64,000 nucleotides of DNA from Marinimicrobium agarilyticum DSM 16975 (lineage in GTDB: Bacteria > Pseudomonadota > Gammaproteobacteria > Pseudomonadales > Cellvibrionaceae): assembly GCF_000423345.1 (NCBI RefSeq), contig NZ_AUHU01000003.1, forward strand, positions 186,001 through 250,000. The letters run 5' to 3'. Below the pieces are notes generated by a model. That model did no database searches. It was not told where the DNA came from and saw only the letters and a list, made by a program, of their open reading frames with translations. Of the stretch, positions 25,399-33,097 are shown one piece after another. Each line of letters starts with the position of its first letter. Position 1 is the stretch's first letter. A program made the position numbers and the translations under genes.

Positions 25399-25827
25399 TC
25401 AGGTCGAGGGCCTCATGACTTCCACTGAGGGCCTGAGGTTAAGAACTGAATAGCGGCCGTCCCCGAGTAGTGACTGTACCCCGGCAAGTGCTGAGAGCAG
25501 CAGTGGGTATTCCCAGCCTCCCCCTTCATTGGTAAAAAGCCAGCCGTTGCCGGCGTGCGCCCATGTTGCCCCCAGTAGCACCGGAATCATCGCGAGCGCG
25601 AACCACCGCGTGTGGATACCCAGAAGGATCGCGATGCCCGCGGTCGCCTCCCCCGCGAAAACCACGTAAGCCAGCCAACTCGGCAGTCCGATACCGGAAA
25701 AGAAGGCGGCTGTGCCGGGTAGAGTGAAAATCACCAGTTTCAGATAGACGCTATGAGCCAGCAGCACGGCTCCAAGAGAGAGTCTCAGTAGCAGGGTGGC
25801 CAAATCGTGTTTTTGCAGTGCATTCAT
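25399..25827 (-). CDS. DoxX family membrane protein
   Basis: A 142-residue four-helix membrane protein with the DoxX pattern: LATLLLRLSLGAVLLAHSVY, FFSGIGLPSWLAYVVFAGEA, GIAILLGIHTRWFALAMIPV, LGATWAHAGNGWLFTNEGGG. The function of DoxX proteins is varied (redox or quinone-associated). It is divergent from the LysR gene, whose product is the natural candidate regulator. I start at ATG 25827; the longer frame to 26034 crosses the regulatory region. Confidence 0.88.
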   Translation of the reverse strand: MNALQKHDLATLLLRLSLGAVLLAHSVYLKLVIFTLPGTAAFFSGIGLPSWLAYVVFAGEATAGIAILLGIHTRWFALAMIPVLLGATWAHAGNGWLFTNEGGGWEYPLLLSALAGVQSLLGDGRYSVLNLRPSVEVMRPST

Positions 25828-25911
25828 GGTTGAAGCTCCTCGGTTGATTGGTTCCCCTCCATATTGGTGCTTGCGAAAAGAAAAATAAATTGGCAATTTA
25901 GGAAAGTTGAG

Positions 25912-25927
25912 TTTGCATTTTTGCAAA
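25912..25927. promoter_or_regulatory. Inverted repeat TTTGCA-TTTT-TGCAAA in DoxX/LysR divergent promoter
   Basis: Six-bp perfect arms around four T, about 20 bp ahead of the LysR start and 85 bp from DoxX. A LysR-type regulator commonly binds such a site. Confidence 0.45.
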
Positions 25928-25947
25928 GAGCGGCGAGGGGAGGCACT

Positions 25948-26820
25948 GTGGACTGGAACGCACTCAAGGTTTTTCTGGCGGTTGAACATACCGGCTCGTT
26001 GGCGGGCGCGGCCCGGGAGTTGGGCGTCAATCACTCAACAGTCTTCAGGCGGCTCAATGCGTTTGAAGACTCATTGGGAGTGCGCCTTTTTGAACGGCTC
26101 CCGACGGGCTACCAGTTGACGCCCTTGGGGGAGGAAATGCTGGAGCTCGCCCGGAGCATTGAAAGTGGCTTCGGAGACTTGGACCGACGCATAGCCGGCA
26201 GGGATGTTCAGCCGCGCGGGCGGGTGCGTATCACCGCGCCCAACAATATCGCCTACCGTTACTTGCCTCGTTATCTGGCCGACTTTCGCACCCGCTACCC
26301 GGATATTCGAATAGAGCTTCTGGTCAGCAACCTGGAACTGAATATGACCAATCGCCAAGCGGATATTGCTGTGCGTGCGACCTCGTCACCACCGCCGGAG
26401 CACCTTGTCGGTCGGCTGGTGAAGAAGTTGGACTGGGGTGTCTATGCCAGTCCGGCTTATCTGCGGCGATGGGGTACTCCCCGCGATTTGGAAGTGCTGC
26501 GTGCTCATCAGTCAATAGGCGCAACTGGTGGCATGCGATCCCTGCCGGCCTTTGTTTGGCAGGAAAGCCACTTGGCGGAGACCATAGTGGCACGTGCGGA
26601 TGACCTGGTGGCCATGGCGGGGTTGGCCGAATCCGGTCAGGGCTTGGCCCTGCTGCCCAGCGATCAGGCAAGAGAGGGGCTTGAGTCCGTACTTCCTTTT
26701 CATCCCGGCAAGACATCCAACCTGTGGCTGCTGACGCACCCGGACCTTCGAAACGTGGAGCGCATACGTTTGGTAATGCAACATCTTGCGACCGAGTTTG
26801 AGAGCGACTCGACGCTGTAG
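25948..26820 (+). CDS. LysR family transcriptional regulator
   Basis: A 290-residue regulator. The N-terminal winged helix is classic: VDWNALKVFLAVEHTGSLAG, AARELGVNHSTVFRRLNAFE. The C-terminal periplasmic-binding-like effector domain starts around residue 90 (GRVRITAPNNIAYRYLPRYL). I chose the GTG at 25948 because the family starts DWNALKVFL at that point and a GGGGAGG site precedes it; the open frame to 25864 would cover the operator. It probably controls the divergent DoxX gene. Confidence 0.93.
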   Translation: MDWNALKVFLAVEHTGSLAGAARELGVNHSTVFRRLNAFEDSLGVRLFERLPTGYQLTPLGEEMLELARSIESGFGDLDRRIAGRDVQPRGRVRITAPNNIAYRYLPRYLADFRTRYPDIRIELLVSNLELNMTNRQADIAVRATSSPPPEHLVGRLVKKLDWGVYASPAYLRRWGTPRDLEVLRAHQSIGATGGMRSLPAFVWQESHLAETIVARADDLVAMAGLAESGQGLALLPSDQAREGLESVLPFHPGKTSNLWLLTHPDLRNVERIRLVMQHLATEFESDSTL

Positions 26821-26879
26821 ACGGCCTGCAAACCTTCGCTACGTAGGGCAATAAAAAACGCTTGACTCCGCTCTTATTG

Positions 26880-26900
26880 CAAAGTACTTTGTTTTGCAAA
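26880..26900. promoter_or_regulatory. Adjacent perfect palindromes CAAAGTACTTTG and TTTGCAAA
   Basis: A 12-bp palindrome (26880-26891) is followed one bp later by an 8-bp palindrome (26893-26900), 35-55 bp upstream of the membrane protein/winged-helix operon. This is likely an operator, perhaps for the winged-helix regulator encoded in the operon. Confidence 0.5.
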
Positions 26901-26934
26901 GTTAATGTAAACCCACTGGAAAGGACGCTTGACC

Positions 26935-27531
26935 ATGAAAAATGACGCTAAAAACGACCTCGCTTATATCCGTGAGCTGATGCTCGATACCCGCCGTGCC
27001 GCCTGTCTCAGTGGTGGTTACTTTATTGTCTGGGGCATTGCGGTGGGCGCTGCGCTCCTCGTGACCTGGCTGCAACTGACCCAAGACTGGGCCCCGACGC
27101 CTTTTATTACCTGGACGGCGTGTTTTGTGTTGGGCAGTCTGGGGAATTTCTACCTGGTTCGGCAGGACATGCGCGAACCGGTGCAGGCTCCGGCCGGCCG
27201 GTTGATCGGCATGGTCTGGCTGGCGCTTGGGGTGACGCAACTGATTCTGTTTTTTGCCGGACTGGGTACGGGTGCCATACCCGGCCAACACATGCCGGCG
27301 CTGTTTTGCGCCTTGATCGGTACCGGTGTCTTCCTGACCGGCGTGCTCGCCGGCTACCCCTGGTTGCGTAACCTGGCGTTTGGCTGGTGGCTCGGTTCGG
27401 TGGTGATGTTCGTGTGGCCGGGGCTGTATGTCTTGTTGCTGATGAGCTTGATGCTGTTGATTCTGTACGTGGTTCCCGGCACGATTCTGATTCGGATGAA
27501 ACAGCGCCAGCAAGCTGCAGCGGGAGTATGA
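26935..27531 (+). CDS. Six-helix membrane protein of unknown function
   Basis: A 198-residue protein with about six hydrophobic helices: SGGYFIVWGIAVGAALLVTW, FITWTACFVLGSLGNFYL, LIGMVWLALGVTQLILFFAG, MPALFCALIGTGVFLTGVLA and C-terminal WLGSVVMFVWPGLYVLLLMS. The N-terminus is soluble and charged (DLAYIRELMLDTRRAA). AAGGA lies 9 nt upstream. Its stop codon overlaps the start of the winged-helix gene by four bases, so the pair is translationally coupled. Similar pairs of a membrane protein and an HTH protein occur in proteobacteria; the role is unknown. Confidence 0.78.
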   Translation: MKNDAKNDLAYIRELMLDTRRAACLSGGYFIVWGIAVGAALLVTWLQLTQDWAPTPFITWTACFVLGSLGNFYLVRQDMREPVQAPAGRLIGMVWLALGVTQLILFFAGLGTGAIPGQHMPALFCALIGTGVFLTGVLAGYPWLRNLAFGWWLGSVVMFVWPGLYVLLLMSLMLLILYVVPGTILIRMKQRQQAAAGV

Positions 27532-27848
27532 CGGTGTCGGAGTTTGACCACACCCAGTTGGATGACCTGATTCACTCGCGCATCCGGCTGGCCGTCATGG
27601 CCGTGTTGGCTGGCGTGGAAAAGGCGGAGTTCACCTTTATTCGCGACAAGATCAAAACCACGGATGGCAATTTGAGCACTCACTTGAGAAAGCTCGAAGA
27701 CAAGCAATACATCACCATTCAGAAAAAGTTCGAAGGGCGAAAGCCGGTCACTGAGGTGTCGCTAACGGACCTTGGAAGAAAAGCCTTTTCAGCGTACCTG
27801 AGCCATTTGGAAACCATGCTGGGGACTGCGGGGCTTGCCGGTCGCTGA
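27528..27848 (+). CDS. Winged-helix DNA-binding protein (transcriptional regulator)
   Basis: A 106-residue regulator of the HTH_34 / MarR-like winged-helix type. The pattern is SRIRLAVMAVLAGVEKAEFT, RDKIKTTDGNLSTHLRKLED, YITIQKKFEGRKPVTEVSLT, TDLGRKAF. The start ATG lies inside the ATGA overlap with the upstream membrane-protein gene. It probably controls its own operon through the palindromes at 26880-26900. Confidence 0.86.
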   Translation: MTVSEFDHTQLDDLIHSRIRLAVMAVLAGVEKAEFTFIRDKIKTTDGNLSTHLRKLEDKQYITIQKKFEGRKPVTEVSLTDLGRKAFSAYLSHLETMLGTAGLAGR

Positions 27849-27869
27849 TAACTTTTTTATGCGAGTTTT

Positions 27870-28421
27870 CTAGGGCTTTCGCACCAGTTCGTTGTCCTCC
27901 CAAAGCCAATCTTGACGCTCGTAAGAGGCAGCGTTCAGCTTTACGTGAGAGGTAAGCGTTTTGTTTTCAGGAACTGGTCTTAACTCCGGGAAGTTCCCGA
28001 TGTAACGAAAGCTATTTTTGTCGGCTTCAAACACCCAGTAGTCTAAATATAGGTTGGCGACGCCAAAGCTGGTGGTAATGGCAAGATCCCGGTGGCCATC
28101 GAAGTTGATGTCCTGAAACTCTACATACCCCTTGTCGCCTTCGATGATCGTGACGCCCGCCGATAGAGGTAGTTCTTGTTTCGCGCCGTCGATCTCTATA
28201 TCGATTGCCGTCAGTGGCCTCTCATCGTACTCTGCGAGACCCAAATTCAATGTGACGTCTATGGAGTGTCCGTCTATAGCGACACTACAGTTGTTGATGC
28301 CATTGAAGGAAAAAAGGCAGCGGTATCGGGCATTATCGGCTAGGCCGTTATCTGAAGACTGCAATGGCTGTGCGCAAGCACACAAGCTGAAACTGACGAA
28401 AGCGAGGAGAATACATTTCAT
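27870..28421 (-). CDS. XAC2610-like lipoprotein; candidate immunity protein for the GH19 enzyme
   Basis: A 183-residue lipoprotein (lipobox LCAC, Cys16). The mature part is beta-rich and contains VEFQDINFDGHRDLAITTSF followed by LYLDYWVFEADKNSFRYIGN, the pattern of XAC2610-related proteins. In Xanthomonas citri XAC2610 is the periplasmic immunity protein that inhibits the GH19 effector XAC2609 delivered by a type IV secretion system. Here it lies 14 bp after a GH19 gene in the same order. By-eye similarity only; strong in motif and context. Confidence 0.75.
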   Translation of the reverse strand: MKCILLAFVSFSLCACAQPLQSSDNGLADNARYRCLFSFNGINNCSVAIDGHSIDVTLNLGLAEYDERPLTAIDIEIDGAKQELPLSAGVTIIEGDKGYVEFQDINFDGHRDLAITTSFGVANLYLDYWVFEADKNSFRYIGNFPELRPVPENKTLTSHVKLNAASYERQDWLWEDNELVRKP

Positions 28422-28435
28422 GCGTTGAGTTACAC

Positions 28436-29236
28436 TTAAAGTAGGAAAAACTTTGCCCGGTTCAGGTACTTTCTTCGGTCGTCAAGACCGTTGTATCCAC
28501 CATTAACACGGCGGGTCACGGCTCTCAGGTCGTCGTTATCGGCATATCTGTTCAGGTTTCTGCTATTCCAGAACCATAAGCTTACGTCCACTGCGTACTT
28601 GGGAAACCTGGAGATCATGGTTTCGTTACCTTTTTTCATCAAGTTCAGGCAAGAATGTTGTCCATATTCGGCGTAGTTGCTTCGCCCTGTTAGCTGGATA
28701 AGGCCTCTGCCCTTGAATCGCACACCATCACCTTTCTCGGTATTTCCCAAGTCGGTTCGACCCTCGTATGCTTGGCCGCTTGCGATCTCTTCTGTATAAG
28801 TGAGAGAAAGGCTCTCATGGCCGACTTGGGCCAAAAAATGAGCGATTCTGAGCGGTGTGTTGATGCTGTACTGCCCCATTAAGGAGGAGAATAGAGGATA
28901 GTAGGGATCCACGGTGCGGGTGGCGCTAAGAGCCATTATGGCGCGTAAGACGTTCAGGTTGAAACCTTTGGGTACCGAAGTTCGGATATGCCGTATCGTC
29001 GCTCCACCTGGGTCGACGCGCGAGTCCGGGCTTCCCATACGGACAACTTCTTTCTGGAAGCGTTGAATGGCAGTGTTGGTACTCTCCCCAATCATCCCGT
29101 CCACTGCGAGTTCTGGTGCTGAGGAAAGCCGACAGGCGTTGATCAAGTTTAGGGCAGCCTGAACTAGCTTGATATCCACGCTGTTGTTGGACCCTCCAAC
29201 TCCTACACTTCCTTCTATATCCATGGTGCCTGTCAT
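28436..29236 (-). CDS. GH19 lysozyme/chitinase-like enzyme with peptidoglycan-binding domain; candidate antibacterial effector
   Basis: A 266-residue protein without a signal peptide. Residues 15-88 form a peptidoglycan-binding domain (VDIKLVQAALNLI, VDGMIGESTNTAIQRFQKE). Residues 95-266 are a GH19 catalytic domain: FLAQVGHESLSLTYTEE with probable catalytic Glu141 and Glu150, then FKGRGLIQLTGRSNYAEYG and TRRVNGGYNGLDDRR. GH19 enzymes cut chitin or peptidoglycan glycan strands. With its partner lipoprotein it mirrors the Xanthomonas XAC2609-XAC2610 effector-immunity pair, but lacks a recognisable C-terminal type IV secretion signal domain. The first ATG overlaps the GGAG site; the ATG at 29224 is an alternative start. 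Otherwise it could be a phage endolysin. Confidence 0.83.
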   Translation of the reverse strand: MTGTMDIEGSVGVGGSNNSVDIKLVQAALNLINACRLSSAPELAVDGMIGESTNTAIQRFQKEVVRMGSPDSRVDPGGATIRHIRTSVPKGFNLNVLRAIMALSATRTVDPYYPLFSSLMGQYSINTPLRIAHFLAQVGHESLSLTYTEEIASGQAYEGRTDLGNTEKGDGVRFKGRGLIQLTGRSNYAEYGQHSCLNLMKKGNETMISRFPKYAVDVSLWFWNSRNLNRYADNDDLRAVTRRVNGGYNGLDDRRKYLNRAKFFLL

Positions 29237-29628
29237 CTCCTTATTGGATTAAGTTGCTGTTAAACGCCAGAAAGCTTCTCTTTGGCTTTATATAGGCCTT
29301 AAGCATACTTCTTAAAATCGCTATTGAGCAATAGAAGTGATGGTTTTCAGGAGCTAAATGGCGAGCACGATTCCATATGTGCGAAATATGTGACCTCCGT
29401 CACGTGAATTATCTGTACGCACAGTGTTGTTGTAGTCGCATTCGTGCGATTTCGTCCGGTAGTGCTCCGCTTTGTAGCCGCCTTGGTGGGGGAGAGCTAT
29501 TGAACAATAGGGGGGAGTTTTTTGGAGCTTCACGCAGAAGCGTGAGGAATCATCGGCCAAATAAAAAACGGAGGCGCCACTTATTATGGCGCCTCCGTTT
29601 TCGTGTGCGATTTAGAACGGACGAATGA
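29237..29628. other. Intergenic region with promoter side of GH19 cassette and gcvH terminator
   Basis: About 390 bp, AT-rich for the first half. A weak hairpin TCACGC/GCGTGA is near 29530-29545. The gcvH terminator occupies 29565-29601. Short frames here are not convincing genes. Confidence 0.5.
29565..29601 (-). terminator. Rho-independent terminator of the gcvT-gcvH operon
   Basis: A 14-bp perfect stem AAAACGGAGGCGCC / GGCGCCTCCGTTTT with a 9-nt loop, 28 bp past the gcvH stop, followed on the minus strand by T. Very strong. Confidence 0.92.
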
Positions 29629-30018
29629 TCACTCGTTCTCGATGGCGTTGCGATAGCCATCGGCGTCGAGCGCATCGCTCAGCTCATCGGTGTCTTCCGG
29701 TTTGACCTTGAAGAACCAGCCGTCGTCGTAGGGCGATTCGTTGACGGTTTCCGGCGCATCTTCCAACGCTTCGTTGATGGCGATGACCTCACCGGAGACG
29801 GGAGAGTAAATGTCCGAGGCGGCTTTGACCGACTCGACTACGCCGGCTTCTTCGCCTTTGCTGACTGAGCTGCCCACTTCGGGTAGCTCGACAAATACCA
29901 CGTCGCCCAGGCTGTCCTGAGCGTGGTCGCTGATGCCGATGGTGACGGTGCCGTCCTCTTCCACGCGGGCCCATTCGTGGCTGGGCAGGTATTTCAGTTC
30001 GTTGCGAATCTCGCTCAT
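29629..30018 (-). CDS. gcvH: Glycine cleavage system H protein
   Basis: A 129-residue lipoyl carrier that shuttles the aminomethyl group between P, T and L proteins. It starts [16 protein letters not shown] as usual. The lipoylated lysine is Lys65 in [14 protein letters not shown]. The other family segments are present: [20 protein letters not shown], and the C-terminal [13 protein letters not shown]. It lies 41 bp after gcvT and is ended by a strong terminator. No gcvP follows in the window. Confidence 0.97.
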   Translation of the reverse strand: MSEIRNELKYLPSHEWARVEEDGTVTIGISDHAQDSLGDVVFVELPEVGSSVSKGEEAGVVESVKAASDIYSPVSGEVIAINEALEDAPETVNESPYDDGWFFKVKPEDTDELSDALDADGYRNAIENE

Positions 30019-30059
30019 GGCTCGCTTCCTGTGGTCAGTATGAATGTGGTCAGAAAAAA

Positions 30060-31163
30060 TTAAATGATCGATTGGCCGTGACGGACAAACGCTGGTTTGG
30101 TAATGGCGACGTTCACCCATTTGCCGCGCAGCTCCACTTCCGCCTCACCGTCGGCGTCCACCGGGATGCGGGCCAACGCAATGCTGTGCCCCAGGGTGGG
30201 GGAGAAGCTGCCGCTGGTAATGACGCCTTCGCACTCGCTGCCGTTGACCCGGACTTTTTGTCCGGCGCGCAGAACGCCGCGGCTGGTCAGCGTCAGGCCC
30301 ACCAGTTTGTCTTGCACGCCCGCCGCTTTCTGGTCGGTAACGGCCTGGCGGCCGACAAAGTCCCGCTGCTCCGGAATCCAGGCGATGGTCCAGCCCATGT
30401 TGGCCACCAGGGGCGAGGTCTGCTCGTCCATTTCGTGCCCGTACAGATTCATACCCGCTTCCAGACGCAGGGTGTCCCGCGCGCCCAGGCCGCAGGGGGC
30501 CACGCCTACATCGGCCAGCGCCTGCCAGAAGGTGGCTGCCTGCTCATCGGGCATCAGTATTTCCAGGCCATCTTCACCGGTGTAGCCGGTCCGGCCGATA
30601 AACCAGTCTTTCTCTTCCAGTGCCTGGAATACCGAGAGCTGCTCAATACCTTCGGCAAACTGCGGTAGCACTTGAGTGACCTTCGCGCGGGCCTCGGGGC
30701 CCTGCACGGCAATCATGGCCAGGTGCGGCCGCTCGCTGATCTCGACATCATAGTCGGCGCTGATGTGCCTGATCCAGTCGAGGTCTTTTTCCCGGGTGGC
30801 GCAGTTGACGATCAGGCGGTAGTGACCCTCGCGCAGGAAATGTCCTTCCCGATTGTAGACGATCAAATCGTCCACGACGCCGCCGTCGTGGTTGAGCATG
30901 CCGCTGTAGAGGGCCTTGCCCGGCTTGCCGTCGAGTTTGCCGACATCGTTGGCCAGCAGATACTGCAAAAACGGTTTGGCGTGTTCGCCGTCAATGTCCA
31001 CGATGGTCATGTGGGAGACGTCGAACATGCCAGCGGCTTTGCGCACTTGATGGTGTTCTTCCATCTGCGAGCCGTAGTGTAGCGGCATGTCCCAGCCGCC
31101 GAAATCAACGATTTTTCCGCCCATGGCCTGGTGGCGGTCGAACAGGGGGGTGCGGTTGCCCAT
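30060..31163 (-). CDS. gcvT: Aminomethyltransferase (glycine cleavage system T protein)
   Basis: A 367-residue enzyme that transfers the methylene from the aminomethyl group on H protein to tetrahydrofolate, releasing ammonia. It begins [20 protein letters not shown], with the folate-binding patterns [52 protein letters not shown]. The last part is the C-terminal barrel ([36 protein letters not shown]). It is first in the gcvT-gcvH operon. No glycine riboswitch signature is visible upstream. Confidence 0.97.
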   Translation of the reverse strand: MGNRTPLFDRHQAMGGKIVDFGGWDMPLHYGSQMEEHHQVRKAAGMFDVSHMTIVDIDGEHAKPFLQYLLANDVGKLDGKPGKALYSGMLNHDGGVVDDLIVYNREGHFLREGHYRLIVNCATREKDLDWIRHISADYDVEISERPHLAMIAVQGPEARAKVTQVLPQFAEGIEQLSVFQALEEKDWFIGRTGYTGEDGLEILMPDEQAATFWQALADVGVAPCGLGARDTLRLEAGMNLYGHEMDEQTSPLVANMGWTIAWIPEQRDFVGRQAVTDQKAAGVQDKLVGLTLTSRGVLRAGQKVRVNGSECEGVITSGSFSPTLGHSIALARIPVDADGEAEVELRGKWVNVAITKPAFVRHGQSII

Positions 31164-31478
31164 AATGCGTCGGTCCCGAGCTGGAGTGGGCGGGAAGCGG
31201 TGCTTCCGTCAGACCCGTAAAAGCCCGCTATTTTAGCGACCTGGAGGCGCTTTAACCAGTGCGGTATTCGCCGCCGCTCCCGGGGCTCAAATCCCCGGAG
31301 TGTGACGTGGTTCACGGGGGGCTTGTTGTCCGATTGGAAATTTGGTTATTTCTCGCTTTCACGCCAGGGGTTGTTTAACTACAGTTAGGGCCCTTTCTCA
31401 GAAAGGGGCGCGCCCGGCTTGGGTCTCGGTTTGCAGTGGTGGCGCGCCATACAACAAATCAATAACAAGGAGTTTCCC
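31164..31478. other. Divergent intergenic region between gcvT and the GH45 cellulase gene
   Basis: 315 bp. I looked for a glycine riboswitch on the minus strand and found no matching core. GC-rich inverted segments (GCCCCGGG area, near 31280) are present. The GH45 ribosome binding site AAGGAG lies at the far end. No promoter is convincing by eye. Confidence 0.4.
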
Positions 31479-33044
31479 ATGCAATCGGCAATTAAAAAGC
31501 GTTCGGTCTGGGGGCGCTATGTGCGCAACTCAGCGCTCGCCGTGGCGGCGGTCACCGCCTTGGCGGGGCATCAGGTAGAGGCGGCTCAGTGCGAGCACGT
31601 GATCGTCAACGAATGGAGCGACGGCTATACCGCCGCCATTCGTATTCACAACGATAGTGGCAGTTCTATTGATGGCTGGAGCGTCAGTTGGCAGTACCAG
31701 ACCAACCGGATGACCAACGGCTGGAACGCTCAGTTCAGCGGCAGCAATCCCTACACCGCCAGCGATATGGGTTGGAACGGTACCATCCAGTCCGGCCAGA
31801 GTGTCGAGTTCGGTTTTCAGGTGTCGAAAAACGGTGGCGCGGCGGAAAACCCGGAGGTGACCGGCGCCGTATGCACCGGTGGTATGTCTTCCAGTGCGCC
31901 GGCTTCCTCAAGCTCGGCGGCGGCCGAGTCCAGCGTTGCGCAATCCTCCGAAGCTTCCTCTGAGGCGATTTCCTCCAGTGTGGCGCAGTCGAGCTCGGAG
32001 CAGGCCAGCTCTGCTCAAAGCACGGCGCCCGGCGGCGCGCAGTGTAACTGGTACGGCACGCTCTACCCGCTCTGCGACAATCAGAACAGTGGCTGGGGTT
32101 ACGAGAATAGCGAAAGCTGTATCGGGATTGACACCTGTTCCGGCCAACCCGACCCCTACGGACCTACTCAGGGCGGGGGTGGGCAGTCCTCCGCCGCCAG
32201 TGAATCCAGCGAGGCGCAATCGTCCAGCGTTGCTTCCAGTGTGGCGTCCTCAGCAGCGTCCAGCGCTTCCTCCACGGCCAGTGAGCTCGGGGACTTCGAG
32301 GGCGGCTGTGACGGCTACGCTACCCGCTACTGGGACTGCTGCAAACCCCACTGCGGCTGGTCCGGCAATGTGCCCTCCGGCGTGGAGCCAATGAACAGTT
32401 GTGGCCCCAACAACCAGGTCCTGTCTGACCCGGACGCAGCCAGCAGCTGTGACGGTGGCAATGCCCATATGTGCTACGGCCTGGCGCCCTACGAGGTGAG
32501 CGACAACCTGTCCTACGGCTATGCGGCCACCTCGAACGGTGATGTCTGCGGGCGTTGTTTCCAGATTCAGTTCACGGGTCAGTCTGAAAATGCTCCGGGA
32601 GACCCCGGCTCCTCGGCGTTGGCGGGCAAGCAGATGATTGTTCAGGCCATCAATATCGGCCATGACGTGGCGGGTGGGCAGTTCGATATCATGATTCCCG
32701 GAGGTGGTGTAGGCGCCTTCAACGGCTGCAGTAACCAGTGGGGCGTGTCCAACAGCGAGCTGGGTGCCCAGTACGGCGGCTTCCTCTCTGCCTGCAAAAG
32801 CGAGCTGGGCTACAACGCCAGCCTGGAGCAGTACAAGTCCTGCGTGACCAACCGGTGCGACAACATCTTCGGCAGCCGCGGGCTCACCAAGCTGCATGAA
32901 GGTTGCCTCTGGTTTGCCGAGTGGTTCGAAGCGGCGGATAACCCGTCGCTGCGCTATCGCGAAGTGGCCTGTCCCGCCGAGTTGTCCAACGGCTCGGGCA
33001 TGAATCGCAGCGCCCTGGGCGATATCAGCCAGAGCTGCAACTGA
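31479..33044 (+). CDS. Secreted GH45 endoglucanase with CBM2 and CBM10 (Cel45A-like)
   Basis: A 521-residue modular cellulase. Signal peptide residues 1-35; CBM2 at 36-132 (aromatic residues in EWSDGYTAAIRIHND, WSVSWQYQ, GWNAQF, MGWNGTIQ); Ser/Ala linker 136-185; CBM10 at 187-222 (CNWYGTLYPLCDN, GWGYENSESC); a second Ser-rich linker; and GH45 at about 275-521. The catalytic motif ATRYWDCCKPHC gives Asp286, and QFDIMIPGGG gives Asp403. It cleaves internal beta-1,4-glucan bonds outside the cell. Same architecture as Cellvibrio japonicus Cel45A. AAGGAG precedes the ATG at 31479. Confidence 0.96.
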   Translation: MQSAIKKRSVWGRYVRNSALAVAAVTALAGHQVEAAQCEHVIVNEWSDGYTAAIRIHNDSGSSIDGWSVSWQYQTNRMTNGWNAQFSGSNPYTASDMGWNGTIQSGQSVEFGFQVSKNGGAAENPEVTGAVCTGGMSSSAPASSSSAAAESSVAQSSEASSEAISSSVAQSSSEQASSAQSTAPGGAQCNWYGTLYPLCDNQNSGWGYENSESCIGIDTCSGQPDPYGPTQGGGGQSSAASESSEAQSSSVASSVASSAASSASSTASELGDFEGGCDGYATRYWDCCKPHCGWSGNVPSGVEPMNSCGPNNQVLSDPDAASSCDGGNAHMCYGLAPYEVSDNLSYGYAATSNGDVCGRCFQIQFTGQSENAPGDPGSSALAGKQMIVQAINIGHDVAGGQFDIMIPGGGVGAFNGCSNQWGVSNSELGAQYGGFLSACKSELGYNASLEQYKSCVTNRCDNIFGSRGLTKLHEGCLWFAEWFEAADNPSLRYREVACPAELSNGSGMNRSALGDISQSCN

Positions 33045-33097
33045 GTTAACCTTAAGGCGTGAATGGCTCAGGGATGAGCGCTGTTTGAGCGACGCCG

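Noticed and set aside
28436-29236. A type IV secretion (XVIPCD) effector like XAC2609
   Set aside because: The domain content matches, but the C-terminus ends directly after the GH19 domain (KFFLL) with no added secretion domain.
21722-29400. Prophage
   Set aside because: Two lysozyme-like genes suggested this, but there is no integrase, capsid, tail, terminase, holin or spanin gene.
29354-29560. Small minus-strand frame of 68 codons
   Set aside because: No ribosome binding site, no recognisable pattern, and it lies in the region leading to the gcvH terminator.
31164-31340. Glycine riboswitch upstream of gcvT
   Set aside because: The minus-strand leader was read through. Neither conserved aptamer core is recognisable.
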